Of a stretch of DNA of 63,945 nt, positions 35,169 through 43,431 are shown piece by piece. The notes under the pieces are model-generated. The model did no database searches. It was not told where the DNA came from and was given only the letters and a program-made list of their open reading frames with translations. The stretch covers positions 1 through 63,945 of the forward strand of contig NZ_WWCP01000036.1 of NCBI RefSeq assembly GCF_009857505.1, read 5' to 3'. The translations under genes were made by a program, and so were the position numbers. This stretch comes from Duganella lactea. GTDB lineage: Bacteria > Pseudomonadota > Gammaproteobacteria > Burkholderiales > Burkholderiaceae_D. The first letter of the stretch is position 1. Every line of letters starts with the position of its first letter.

Positions 35169-36652
35169 TGCGTGGCGCAATGAAGCGTCCGATGCGGCCG
35201 GGAGCCTTGCTGCTGGCTTCGCTGCTGGCCCTGGGCGGCACGGTGCAGGCGGACGAGAAAACCGAGCAGGCGTTGCCGACGGTGAAGCAGATCGGCGAAC
35301 TGCCGCCGCCGCCCGCCCACCAGTGGAGCGACCTGACGGCCGACCTCAACGATCAACGCGCGTCCGGCAACGGCCTGGTGTCGGCGCCGGCGCTGAGCAA
35401 GTATCTGAACACGCTGTACGCCCAGATCAAGACAGCCGCCGGCGTGGCGGACTGGCCGGGCGCGGTGTACCTGTCGTCCGACACCACGCTGAACGCCCAT
35501 GCGTCGGCGGCGGGCAACATCTATCTGCATATGGGGCTGATCCGCTCGGCCGATACCGAGGATGAAATCTTCGGCGTTCTGGCGCATGAGTTCGCGCACA
35601 TTTACCTGAACCACCAGGCCGCGTATGAGGCGCACCAGGTCGCGTCCAACGCCACCACCGGCGCCAAGGTGGCGCTGCTGGGCTTGTTCCAGAAGAAACT
35701 GCCGGGCGCCAATCCAAGCTGGGGCGCGTTCGACAGCCTGGCGCTGGTGGACGGCGTGGTGCACGACTCGCTGATCCCGGTATGGCAGCGCGAAGTGGAA
35801 GAGCAGGCCGACATGTTCGCCGCCACGCTCACGCTGCGCGAACGCTATTCCTACCCGTCCGGCTACAAGGCCTTCCTGGAGCGGCTGGCCGCGCTCGAAC
35901 AGCGCGAGCAGGGCAGTGATCCGTTCGGCGGCACGACGGCCGCGGCGGCCGCGCCCGGCGCCGGGCGCAAGACCCATGCGACGGCGCGCGAGCGGGAAGA
36001 GGCGCTGACAGCCAAGATGCTGCCGCTGATGCCGCGTCCGCGGCCGGCGGCGCGCAAGGCGCAGTGGCAGGCCGTGGTGAAAGAAAAGGAAACCGCCGAA
36101 CTGCTGGCGCATTTCGCGTTGTTGCCGGAGATCGCCAAACTGCAGGCCGCCGGCCGCCCCGCCGACGCCCTGCGGATGGCGCAGACCGCCGCCTCCGGCG
36201 CCACCGCCGGCGACGGCACCATGCTGCTGGTGCTGCAGGATGCCATGAAACGCACCGGCGCCAGCCTGGACGACCAGCGCGCCGTGTTGCTGCGCAACCG
36301 CAACTGGCCGGAACGGTCGTGGGCCGCGCAGTATCAGGCGGCGGCGCTGGTCACACCGGAGCAGCAGCCGTTCGCCAAGGAATTCCTGCAGGAGCAGTAC
36401 GCCTACTTCGGCGAGACGCCGCGCACCTGGCCGGACATGGTCGGTTTCTACTTCCGCAACGGCGACAACTTCGCCCAGCTGGCGCTGTCGCTGAAATGCA
36501 CCACCGATGCGCGCTTCCGCGACGCCTGCGTCTACAACGCGCAAACCGACGCCCAGCGTCAGCAGGCCGCCAACCAGGCCGCCAATCGCCAGCAACAGAT
36601 GTTGAACCGCTGGGAGCAGAAGTTGAAAGACAAGCTCAAGCTTAATCAGTAA
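35168..36652 (+). CDS. M48 family metallopeptidase, exported, BepA-like
   Basis: A 494-aa exported protein with an M48 zinc site H140-E-F-A-H144 and third ligand Glu in EEQADMFAA. The C-terminal 250 residues are helical, ending in a Gln/Asn-rich stretch (QQAANQAANRQQQ). It resembles BepA/YfgC and LoiP-type proteins, which degrade misfolded outer-membrane proteins. I place the start at 35168, overlapping the upstream stop as TGATG; ATG 35180 is possible. A clear terminator follows. Confidence 0.82.
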   Translation: MRGAMKRPMRPGALLLASLLALGGTVQADEKTEQALPTVKQIGELPPPPAHQWSDLTADLNDQRASGNGLVSAPALSKYLNTLYAQIKTAAGVADWPGAVYLSSDTTLNAHASAAGNIYLHMGLIRSADTEDEIFGVLAHEFAHIYLNHQAAYEAHQVASNATTGAKVALLGLFQKKLPGANPSWGAFDSLALVDGVVHDSLIPVWQREVEEQADMFAATLTLRERYSYPSGYKAFLERLAALEQREQGSDPFGGTTAAAAAPGAGRKTHATAREREEALTAKMLPLMPRPRPAARKAQWQAVVKEKETAELLAHFALLPEIAKLQAAGRPADALRMAQTAASGATAGDGTMLLVLQDAMKRTGASLDDQRAVLLRNRNWPERSWAAQYQAAALVTPEQQPFAKEFLQEQYAYFGETPRTWPDMVGFYFRNGDNFAQLALSLKCTTDARFRDACVYNAQTDAQRQQAANQAANRQQQMLNRWEQKLKDKLKLNQ

Positions 36653-36659
36653 AGCAGCA

Positions 36660-36682
36660 CGCCACCGGGAGGTGGCGTTTTT
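36660..36682 (+). terminator. Terminator of the CHASE2/SH3/M48 operon
   Basis: A CGCCACC / GGTGGCG stem with a GGGA loop is followed by five T, 8 bases after the M48 stop. Confidence 0.85.
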
Positions 36683-36697
36683 CTGTGTGGCTCGTAC

Positions 36698-38479
36698 CTA
36701 GCGTTGCTTCCGCGCCGCGATCCAGCGGTTGACCGCCGCGTCGAGCACGTCGAGCGGCACCGAGCCGTGCGACAGCACCTCGTTGTGGAAGGCGCGCAGG
36801 TCGAACGACGGGCCCAGTGCCGTCTCGGCGCGGGCGCGCAGTTCGCGCAGCTTCAGTTCGCCGATCTTGTAGCTCAGCGCCTGGCCGGGCACCGCGATGT
36901 AGCGCTCGACTTCCTGCACCGCCGTCACCTCATCCTGCGGCACATTGTCCTTGAAGTAGGCGATGGCCTGCTCGCGCGTCCAGCCCTTGGCGTGGATGCC
37001 GGTGTCGACCACCAGGCGCACGCCGCGCCACACTTCCGCCGTCAGCCGGCCGACCCACTGCCACGGATCGTCGTACATGCCGATTTCCTGGCCCAGCATT
37101 TCGCTGTACAGGCCCCAACCCTCGGAGAACGCGGTGCTGCTGCCGAAGCGGCGGAAAGCCGGCAGGCCGGTGGTTTCCTGTGCCAGGCTGCGCTCGAAGT
37201 GGTGGCCGGGAATGGCTTCGTGCAGGAAGAAGGCGTTGGTGGTGAAGCGGGTGCGCGTCTCCGGCTTGTAGGCGTTGAAGTAGAACACGCCGGGCCGCTT
37301 GCCGTCGACCGTGCCGCGCTGGTACGACGCCGGCGCCGCGCTGACCTCGCGGAAGGCTTCGACCGGGCGGATTTCAAACGGCGCCTTCGGCAGCGAGGCG
37401 AACAGCAGGCCGACCTTGGCTTCCACGCGCGGCCGTAGCGCCTCGTAGGCGGCCTGGATTTCATCGCGCGTCTTGAAGCGCAGTGCCGGCGCGGTGTTGA
37501 GGTAGTCGAAGAATTCACGCAGCGTGCCTTTGAAGCCGACGCGCACCTTGGCCTCCTCGAACTGGGCGCGGATGCGCGCCACTTCGCGCAGGCCGATGTC
37601 GTGGATCTCGTCCGGCGTCAGTTCGGTGGTGGTGGCGCGACGCGCGAGGAAGGCATACCACGCCTGGCCGCCGGGCAGGGCGCCGATGCCGGCGGTGTCG
37701 CGGCCGGCCGGCAGATAGGTGTCGCGCATGAAGGCCAGCAGCTTGCGGTTGGCCGGTGCCAGCTGTTCGCGCACCAGCTTGCCGTAGGCCGCGGTCAGGC
37801 GCTCCTTGTCGGCGGCGCTGAAGGCGGCCGGGAACTTCCGCACCGGCTGCATATAGGTGCTCTTGGCCAGATCGTCCGTGCCGACGTTTTCCAGCTGTGG
37901 CAGCACGCGGCGGATCAGCGCCTTCGGCATGACGATGCCCTGCTTGATGCCGGTGCGCATGTCGTCCAGCATGGCATCGACCGCCGGCGCGTAGCCGGCG
38001 GCGCGCTGTAGCCAGTTGTCGTAATCCTGCACCGTCTGGAACGGCTGGGCCGAAGTGCCGGAGCCGAGCTGGGCGAACGTCAGGTGCAGGCCGTAGAACT
38101 GGTCCACCGGCGCCAGGTCGGACGGAAAACGCAGACCGTCGAGCACTTGCTGCAAGCGATAGCGCAGCAGGTCATAGCTGATGCGGTCTTCCGGCGGCAG
38201 CGGCGCCGGATCGAACCCGGCGCTACGCGCCAGATATTTCTCCGCCAGCGCGCGGCTCTGCGCGCGATTCTCGGCCGAGGTGATGGCGCCGAAGCGGTCG
38301 TTGTAGCGCGGGTCGCCGTTGTAGGTGGCGGCGATCGGGTTTTCCCGCAGATAGTCCTCCCAATAATCGGCGTAGAGCTGGTTCATCTTTTCCGGCGTGG
38401 CCGGCACGGTCACCTGCCCGAAGGCGGGCAGGGCCGCGCACAGCAGCGTGCCCAGCAGCAGAGGGAGTGAGCGGGTCAT
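36698..38479 (-). CDS. DUF885 family putative metallopeptidase, exported
   Basis: A 593-aa protein with a signal peptide (LLLGTLLCAALPAFG) and the DUF885 fold. The conserved HEAIPGHHFE (HExxxH, near residue 420) is the probable metal site, and GWGLYSEMLG downstream supplies a further Glu. The family is related to thermolysin-like carboxypeptidases and is often annotated X-Pro or Gly-X carboxypeptidase. GAAAGGAAG precedes the ATG. It adds to the exported peptidases in this window. Confidence 0.85.
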   Translation of the reverse strand: MTRSLPLLLGTLLCAALPAFGQVTVPATPEKMNQLYADYWEDYLRENPIAATYNGDPRYNDRFGAITSAENRAQSRALAEKYLARSAGFDPAPLPPEDRISYDLLRYRLQQVLDGLRFPSDLAPVDQFYGLHLTFAQLGSGTSAQPFQTVQDYDNWLQRAAGYAPAVDAMLDDMRTGIKQGIVMPKALIRRVLPQLENVGTDDLAKSTYMQPVRKFPAAFSAADKERLTAAYGKLVREQLAPANRKLLAFMRDTYLPAGRDTAGIGALPGGQAWYAFLARRATTTELTPDEIHDIGLREVARIRAQFEEAKVRVGFKGTLREFFDYLNTAPALRFKTRDEIQAAYEALRPRVEAKVGLLFASLPKAPFEIRPVEAFREVSAAPASYQRGTVDGKRPGVFYFNAYKPETRTRFTTNAFFLHEAIPGHHFERSLAQETTGLPAFRRFGSSTAFSEGWGLYSEMLGQEIGMYDDPWQWVGRLTAEVWRGVRLVVDTGIHAKGWTREQAIAYFKDNVPQDEVTAVQEVERYIAVPGQALSYKIGELKLRELRARAETALGPSFDLRAFHNEVLSHGSVPLDVLDAAVNRWIAARKQR

Positions 38480-38509
38480 GGCTTCCTTTCGTTATCGACG
38501 ATATCGTCA

Positions 38510-39517
38510 TCAGATTTGTTGCGCCTGCTTTTTGCATGTCTCGAACGTGCGTTCGGGATAATTGCCCCAAAAGATAGGGTTGAACTGGTCACCGATCAGT
38601 TCAAGCTGCGCCTGCAACGCTGGCCGGTCGTTGGTCATGCAGGCGAAATAGGCGTACATATTGCGGTGGTCGGTGTGCGGATAGCGCTTCAACCGGTCCT
38701 CGAAGCCGATTTTCATGCTGGTCCAAGAGGCGTTGGTGCTGGTGAATAGCGCCTCGGACAGCTCGGCATAGCTGAGGCCCGCGTAAAGCCGTGCGTACAT
38801 TTCCAGACCGCGCTTGTCACGGGTGTGCTTGTCCGCCCACGCGATGAAGCGATCGATTGTTTTAAGATCACCACCCCACTTCGGCAGCAGGGCCTCCTGC
38901 ATGAAGAAATACAGATCGTCGTCATCGGGATTCTTGGCAATCCCGGCCTCGAATATCCGCATCAGACGCGCCTTGTCCCAATCCAGGTAGCGGCCTGTCA
39001 CCAGCATGGCCCTGTTCCAGCTGCTGTCCTTGGCGGCGAGCGCCTCGGTCTTTTGCAATTGCGTTCCGGCCAAGTCGAGATATTGCTGAAACTCGGCCCA
39101 TGCCGTCGACGAGACCGTGTTGGCGTAGCCTTCGCCGCGCCGCGCTAACGCATGTGTCCTCAAGCTGCTGGCGTAGAGCAGTTGGGCCAGCACCGACTGC
39201 GGGTGCTGCTGCGCCCATTGCCCGGTCAGCGCGTCGAGTTGCTGGTAGTACTCGTCGCTAACCCGGAGGCTGGCATTGTTGATCTTGCCAATGCCCATCC
39301 AGAAATGCGTCAGACGCGGCGTGCCGGTGAGTTCGGACCGCACGCCCGGCTTGCCGTAAATTGCGTACAAGCGTTCGAGTTCAGCGAAGTCGCCGGCGCG
39401 GTAGGCTGTTTCGACCAGATCCACCACGTTGGGTGCGACCTGAGCCCTGGCCGGCATGACGACCAGGGCCATGAGTATGGCAGCGCACAGGGCGCGATAG
39501 ACATTAGCGAACTTCAT
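38510..39517 (-). CDS. DUF4034-like exported protein
   Basis: A 335-aa protein with a signal peptide (LCAAILMALVVMPARA) and an all-helical body of TPR-like repeats (for example AYRAGDFAELERLYAIYG and FEAGIAKNPDDDDLYFFMQEAL). The ending FNPIFWGNYPERTFETCKKQA resembles DUF4034. The start ATG 39517 lies inside the upstream gene (14-base overlap). The pair is probably coupled and works in the periplasm. Function is unknown. Confidence 0.7.
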   Translation of the reverse strand: MKFANVYRALCAAILMALVVMPARAQVAPNVVDLVETAYRAGDFAELERLYAIYGKPGVRSELTGTPRLTHFWMGIGKINNASLRVSDEYYQQLDALTGQWAQQHPQSVLAQLLYASSLRTHALARRGEGYANTVSSTAWAEFQQYLDLAGTQLQKTEALAAKDSSWNRAMLVTGRYLDWDKARLMRIFEAGIAKNPDDDDLYFFMQEALLPKWGGDLKTIDRFIAWADKHTRDKRGLEMYARLYAGLSYAELSEALFTSTNASWTSMKIGFEDRLKRYPHTDHRNMYAYFACMTNDRPALQAQLELIGDQFNPIFWGNYPERTFETCKKQAQQI

Positions 39518-40676
39518 TTTTAGCCTCACTCAGAACCCACTTCATTTCAGTCCGCACAACGGGGGGATTGCCCGGCGAATTTTTGTGCCGCTTTTCGGCG
39601 GCGTCCAACGCAGCGGCATCGAACAGCGATTCAAAGGCGACGGGGGCGTTGTCGTACACGCCTGGGACGGTGATCGCGCGCGCCACCACTTGCGCCTTGA
39701 TAAACTTGCCCTGGTCATCGATGTGCGTTTCAGTAATCGTCGATCCTTGCACGCCAAAAAATCCGGCAACAGGTGGATACGCTTGTTTTCCGTCGCCTGG
39801 GCGCGGTGCGGCAGCCTTCTGGGCGGACGCTGGCGCGTAGTCACTGGCGTCGATCATCGTCGAGTAGCGATAGATGGTGAGCGCCGTCATCTTGTCGACT
39901 TTGCCGCTCGCCAATTGCGAAGCGAGCCACCATTGGCTCTTGGCGCACTGGTCCCACCGGTCCGCTGCTTTTGACTGGCCCGGCTTGCGATCCCGGTCAA
40001 AGAGTCGGCCGGCCAAGCCCGGTGTCATGGGCGCGGCGGTGACTGACAGCCCCGCACGCATGCGCGCGATGGCATGGTCCGCCGCCTGGAGTTCTTGCGA
40101 GGTGGGGCGTGGTGGCAGGTGTTGGCGCTTGGTCCCCCAACGGGACAGTAATTCCCGTTCCCCCGCCAGCAGCCCCGCTCTGCTATCAACGGGCGCGGCC
40201 TGGATCATCGCGATCCGCTGAGAGAAATAGGGCGAAGCAGGCGCATAGCAAGCCATAGGCGCCAGCGCGGCTTTCAGCCATGCCTCGTCCTGCTCCGGCC
40301 CACCGCTCTCTACCGACCAGATCGCCAATTCGTTGACGGAACGCGCAAAGAGCGCAACGAGCTGCGCTTGGCTCAGCAGTCCCGGATTCCGCGCGGCGGC
40401 CCGCTCTTGCGCAATCCATGCAGGCCCCAGCGTTAGAACGCGTGTCAAATGTTCTTGTGCGATCTGGTTTGCGGCCTGGCGCAAGGCTGGGTCCAGCGGC
40501 AGATCGTCTGGCAAGGTGAAAAGCTGCTTGTTCCACACAAGCATGCTGTTGACAGTCTCCTGGTCTTGCGCGGCCAACAGCTCTTGCGCCGTGGGCGTTT
40601 CGGCAGCGCCAGAGTCAACTAACGGCAACAACACAGCACAATGGATTGCAAGTCCTATCCATCCGCGCTTACTCAT
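39504..40676 (-). CDS. Exported hypothetical protein with TonB-like C-terminus
   Basis: A 390-aa protein with a signal peptide (LAIHCAVLLPLVDSGAA), a helical middle and a C-terminal segment (TITETHIDDQGKFIKAQVVARAITVPGVYD, then EMKWVLSEAKNE) that follows the pattern of the TonB C-terminal domain. No N-terminal anchor beyond the signal peptide is seen. ATG 40676 begins the signal peptide; an alternative TTG five codons earlier would follow GGGGAAG. It is coupled to the DUF4034-like gene. Confidence 0.62.
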   Translation of the reverse strand: MSKRGWIGLAIHCAVLLPLVDSGAAETPTAQELLAAQDQETVNSMLVWNKQLFTLPDDLPLDPALRQAANQIAQEHLTRVLTLGPAWIAQERAAARNPGLLSQAQLVALFARSVNELAIWSVESGGPEQDEAWLKAALAPMACYAPASPYFSQRIAMIQAAPVDSRAGLLAGERELLSRWGTKRQHLPPRPTSQELQAADHAIARMRAGLSVTAAPMTPGLAGRLFDRDRKPGQSKAADRWDQCAKSQWWLASQLASGKVDKMTALTIYRYSTMIDASDYAPASAQKAAAPRPGDGKQAYPPVAGFFGVQGSTITETHIDDQGKFIKAQVVARAITVPGVYDNAPVAFESLFDAAALDAAEKRHKNSPGNPPVVRTEMKWVLSEAKNEVR

Positions 40677-40804
40677 TTTTATCAGCAAGTGCTTCCCCTG
40701 ATTCGTTTTATTCGAAGGGCGAGTGGTAAAAGAATCGGCTCTCCAGCCCAAGGCGCTACCGCAGCGATTCTACGCTACCGCTTGCGAGGCGGTGCAAAAA
40801 ACCC

Positions 40805-40819
40805 AACATTACGAATGTT
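40805..40819. promoter_or_regulatory. Short palindrome between divergent genes
   Basis: AACATT-ACG-AATGTT lies between the TonB-like gene and the ClpP-like gene, just before a possible -10 CATAAT. It is a possible shared operator. Confidence 0.3.
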
Positions 40820-40927
40820 GCTGATATTGGCATAATACCGCTTGCGCTTGCCGAGGAATCAGCTGGCGTGGACAGATGCCGCCATGCTTCATCGGCACCG
40901 CACTTTAACCTCAACGAGACATGAAAA

Positions 40928-41803
40928 ATGGCGCGGCGCGATCAAATCATTGCAGGACTGGCTATCATTTCCGGTTGCTTGGCGCCTCATGCGCTGGCCG
41001 CGCCTGATATGGCCGCGGAGAAGACATCGGCGGTTCCCGATAAACATCTGTCCATCAGCGGCCCGATCAATGCCCATTTCGTCGCCGAGGTGGCACGGAT
41101 ATCGAGTAGCTACCCCACCATCCGCGTGCTTGTCATCGATTCCGAGGGTGGGGAAGTTGAAGCCGCCATCCAACTCGGCCGCCTCGTGCGGGAGCACGGA
41201 TGGGAGGTCGCGGTAAAAAACAAATGCCTTTCCGCCTGCGCCAACTATGTCTTCCCCGCCGGTAAACGGAAACGTGTTTTGCCCAATTCCTGGGTCGGCA
41301 TTCACGAAAAAACGCGAAGATTCCGGTTGGCCGATGGTTCGATGCAGTATGTGACCGGCAACGAGATTGACGCGGCGATGACCGGGGTTGACGCGGTCAG
41401 CGCCAGCGCCGCGCGCAAGTGGGAGGCCGACGATGCGGCGGCGTTCCGCTGGCTCGGACTGTCGACCGTTTTCGTGCAGAACTTCACCAATTATATTTCG
41501 TCCCGAAAACGCGTGCTGGGCGTGGAGGATATTCACGCATTGCCAGATGTCCCAGGATGTCCGCGCTACCGGTTTTGGGCGTTGGACAAAAAACAACTGG
41601 AGGAGATGGGCGTGACTGGCATCGATGAGTTTTGGTTTCCAGCGAATAAGGCGGAGGAGCTGGCGCTGTACAACGACAAAATGCTCCCTGCCGGGTCGAT
41701 CTATATCGGTGGACCGGATAAATTAAACACGTTTTGCCAGGGGCCGGCACTGAACTGGTTCCAGCGACAGTGGCTGAAGCTTCAGCGGGAGCCGCAATCC
41801 TGA
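40928..41803 (+). CDS. Periplasmic ClpP-like (COG3904-type) protein
   Basis: A 291-aa exported protein (signal IIAGLAIISGCLAPHALA). Residues 45-125 match the ClpP/crotonase fold: LSISGPINAHFVAEV, VLVIDSEGGEVEAA, then KNKCLSACANYVF with the probable catalytic Ser and GIHE with the His. The remaining 160 residues are a specific extension with two cysteines (GCPRYR, FCQGPA). Such proteins are found as 'periplasmic protein, ClpP-like' but no substrate is established. It is divergent from the TonB-like/DUF4034 pair and is the last gene before the tRNA-Phe island. Confidence 0.72.
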   Translation: MARRDQIIAGLAIISGCLAPHALAAPDMAAEKTSAVPDKHLSISGPINAHFVAEVARISSSYPTIRVLVIDSEGGEVEAAIQLGRLVREHGWEVAVKNKCLSACANYVFPAGKRKRVLPNSWVGIHEKTRRFRLADGSMQYVTGNEIDAAMTGVDAVSASAARKWEADDAAAFRWLGLSTVFVQNFTNYISSRKRVLGVEDIHALPDVPGCPRYRFWALDKKQLEEMGVTGIDEFWFPANKAEELALYNDKMLPAGSIYIGGPDKLNTFCQGPALNWFQRQWLKLQREPQS

Positions 41804-41854
41804 ACCGGGACGCGCCGGTGCGGCCACAGCATTGTCATAGGATACCGGAAATGG

Positions 41855-41878
41855 ACCGGACACAAGGATTGTGAATCC
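41855..41878 (-). repeat. Degenerate tRNA-Phe-like fragment
   Basis: CCGGACACAAGGATTGTGAATCC resembles the tRNA-Phe segment CCGACACAAGGATTTTCAATCC. Related sequences (CCGGACACGAGGACTT) also lie beyond the 3' end of both intact tRNA-Phe genes, near 650-667 and 45534-45550. They look like remnants of earlier target duplications. Confidence 0.5.
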
Positions 41879-41884
41879 ACAAAC

Positions 41885-41911
41885 AAAAACGCCACCCGAA
41901 GGTGGCGTTTT
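41885..41911 (-). terminator. Former tRNA-Phe terminator, left of the island
   Basis: A CGCCACC / GGTGGCG stem with a CGAA loop is flanked by A5 on the left and T4 on the right, so it can act in both directions. It lies at the position where the two intact tRNA-Phe genes have their terminators, and so was probably the original one here. Confidence 0.7.
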
Positions 41912-41916
41912 CTATA

Positions 41917-41964
41917 TCTTGGTGGCCCGGGGCGGAATCGAACCACCGACACAAGGATTTTCAA
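41917..41964 (-). repeat. Left attachment site: 48-bp duplicate of the tRNA-Phe 3' part
   Basis: These 48 bases are identical to 45612-45659, which run from just beyond the CCA end through the T arm to the anticodon loop of intact tRNA-Phe. The match stops abruptly after TTTTCAA. This is the footprint left when an element integrates in a tRNA gene and restores the tRNA at its other end. Confidence 0.85.
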
Positions 41965-42413
41965 GACGCAAGGTTTAGCAAAGGCTGACGCGATACCACG
42001 TATTGCACGCTGGAGGTAAGGAAGACTATGGGGTCTTGATGGAGAACCAGAAAATTGACGTTTGCCTTGCGTTTTAAGGACAAGCTCAAACGGCAAGGTT
42101 TTCCGGAGCGTTGACGATTCCGCTGCTTTTCTTTTGCCTCGCCTTAACCTAATACCCCGGCATGATTTGCCGGGGAAAAACCGGCACTACCGCAGATCGC
42201 CATTTGCGAATTGGCGTGGACATCCTGAAAGAAAGCATGAAAATATTATGGTGCTCGGAATTTTTCGGGAAGCGCAGACCAAGCTTTGGCTCGGCAGATG
42301 CTCGGCGTTGTACCCTTGACGGCATCTTCCGCCCATAGCCGATGATCGACTTGCTTGACGGGGCCATGACCATAAGGTACTTCCAGCTCATTTCACTGTA
42401 GTGGATAATTTTG
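41965..42413. other. Island left end, no convincing gene
   Basis: About 450 bases without a gene I can support. Two overlapping frames, 42062-42319 on the plus strand and 42149-42391 on the minus strand, both lack a ribosome binding site and family resemblance. A plus-strand frame 42162-42338 (58 aa) has a more protein-like composition but a poor start. The region is probably decayed DNA. Confidence 0.5.
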
Positions 42414-42800
42414 TCAGGATTCGCTCAATTCCTTCTCAGTGAATACGGCATGTGCGGGAAGAATCGCAATCGCTAGGTCGTCCTCATCAACCCGGAACCA
42501 TAGATCCAAGAGTATCTGGGGTAAATCCAATGATTTAACACTTTTAAAGCTTCAGCGAGATAGGGGCAGTCTTGAACTTCTTCACGGACATTGACGATCT
42601 CTTTCGAAACTAACGCAGCCTCAACCACCTGCGGGGTGGCCTTTATGAGCTTCGCCGTCCATGAGGACGGAGTGAGAGTATGACCATGCTGTCAGAGAAA
42701 CCGCTTCAATGACATGGTCAGTTAAATCACTTACTGGGACTCTATGAAAAACTTTTGAAACAGTCAAGCAGAACTGCTTCTTTTGAGGTGATTCTGGATA
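42414..42800 (-). pseudogene. Decayed gene with two frameshifts
   Basis: Translation of the minus strand gives protein-like sequence in three successive frames. First is FCLTVSKVFHRVPVSDLTDH and on to SYSHSVLMDGEA. Next, in another frame, come TPQVVEAALVSKEIVNVREE and DCPYLAEALKVLN. Last, in a third frame, is DLPQILLDLWFRVDEDDLAI, running to KELSES and a TGA at 42414-42416. Two indels, near 42640-42670 and 42540, explain this. The parent family is not recognised. It was probably cargo of the island. Confidence 0.55.
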
Positions 42801-42843
42801 TTAAGAAATAGAGTAAGGGGTATCCACGCTGAACCTTACGCAT

Positions 42844-42877
42844 AAAAAAACTTGATCGCTGGCGTTACGATCAAGTT
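42844..42877 (-). terminator. Leftward rho-independent terminator
   Basis: A 10-bp perfect stem, AACTTGATCG / CGATCAAGTT, with a 9-base loop, is followed on the minus strand by seven T. It would stop leftward transcripts that come from the operon at 44944-43432 and run antisense through the winged-helix gene. Confidence 0.75.
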
Positions 42878-42940
42878 AGCGTATTAATGAGGTTTCTTCT
42901 GTTGGGGGCGCTTGACGCAACCTAGTCGGTTCTGAAACGC

Positions 42941-42973
42941 CCCCCTGTTCCCCCTGTTCCCCCTGTTCCCCCT
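42941..42973. repeat. 9-bp tandem repeat
   Basis: CCCCCTGTT is repeated exactly three times and followed by a partial fourth unit (CCCCCT), about 80 bases upstream of the winged-helix gene. Confidence 0.85.
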
Positions 42974-43053
42974 CTCTCTAATTGGAACCCACAATAGGAA
43001 AATCTCCGCAACTTACGTGAACAAATCGATTAGTCAACAACAGAGAATGAACT

Positions 43054-43407
43054 ATGGCAGACTTGAAGGAGGCCAAGATTGGACGTGCCCGCATCCAAAA
43101 GCCACTGCGCGACCACAAGATGCGGATGGACTGGTTGGAGCGAGCGGCTCAGTTACCAGGTCGGAGTCTGCACTATGCGGTTGCATTGCATGCGGTAGCT
43201 TGCCTACGCCGAAACCAGACGGTCTCAGTAGGGGCGATAACGCTGTCTCGTTTCGGTGTGACGCGAGATGCAGCTGGAGATGCTCTGACCCGGTTGGAGG
43301 CGGTGGGACTTGTGAGGGCCGTCAGGGGGAAAGGGCGGGTGCCAGAAGTCACGCTGTTAGAGCCGACAGGTGGCAGGCTGGTTATAGATGCAGCGGAAAC
43401 TAAATGA
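43054..43407 (+). CDS. Small winged-helix DNA-binding protein
   Basis: A 117-aa basic protein. Residues 55-105 look like a winged helix-turn-helix: TVSVGAITLSRFGVTRDAAGDALTRLEAVGLV as the helices, followed by a wing with RGKGRVPEVTLL. The N-terminus (RARIQKPLRDHKMRMDWLERAA) is rich in Arg and Lys. It is the only intact gene on the plus strand of the island and may be its regulator. It converges with the two-gene operon to its right, 24 bases between stops. Two plus-strand frames overlap here; this one has the domain. Confidence 0.7.
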   Translation: MADLKEAKIGRARIQKPLRDHKMRMDWLERAAQLPGRSLHYAVALHAVACLRRNQTVSVGAITLSRFGVTRDAAGDALTRLEAVGLVRAVRGKGRVPEVTLLEPTGGRLVIDAAETK

Positions 43408-43431
43408 TGCCGATTCAGAGGGGGAATGAAG

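Noticed and set aside
42149..42391. 80-aa leftward frame at the island left end, considered as a transposase fragment
   Set aside because: No catalytic motif, terminal repeats or ribosome binding site could be found.
42941..42973. Possible CRISPR-like array
   Set aside because: The repeats are 9 bases and directly adjacent, without spacers, and no cas genes are nearby.
43017..43403. 128-aa plus-strand frame overlapping the winged-helix gene
   Set aside because: It is in another frame of the same region and lacks a domain; the overlapping 43054-43407 frame has a recognisable helix-turn-helix.
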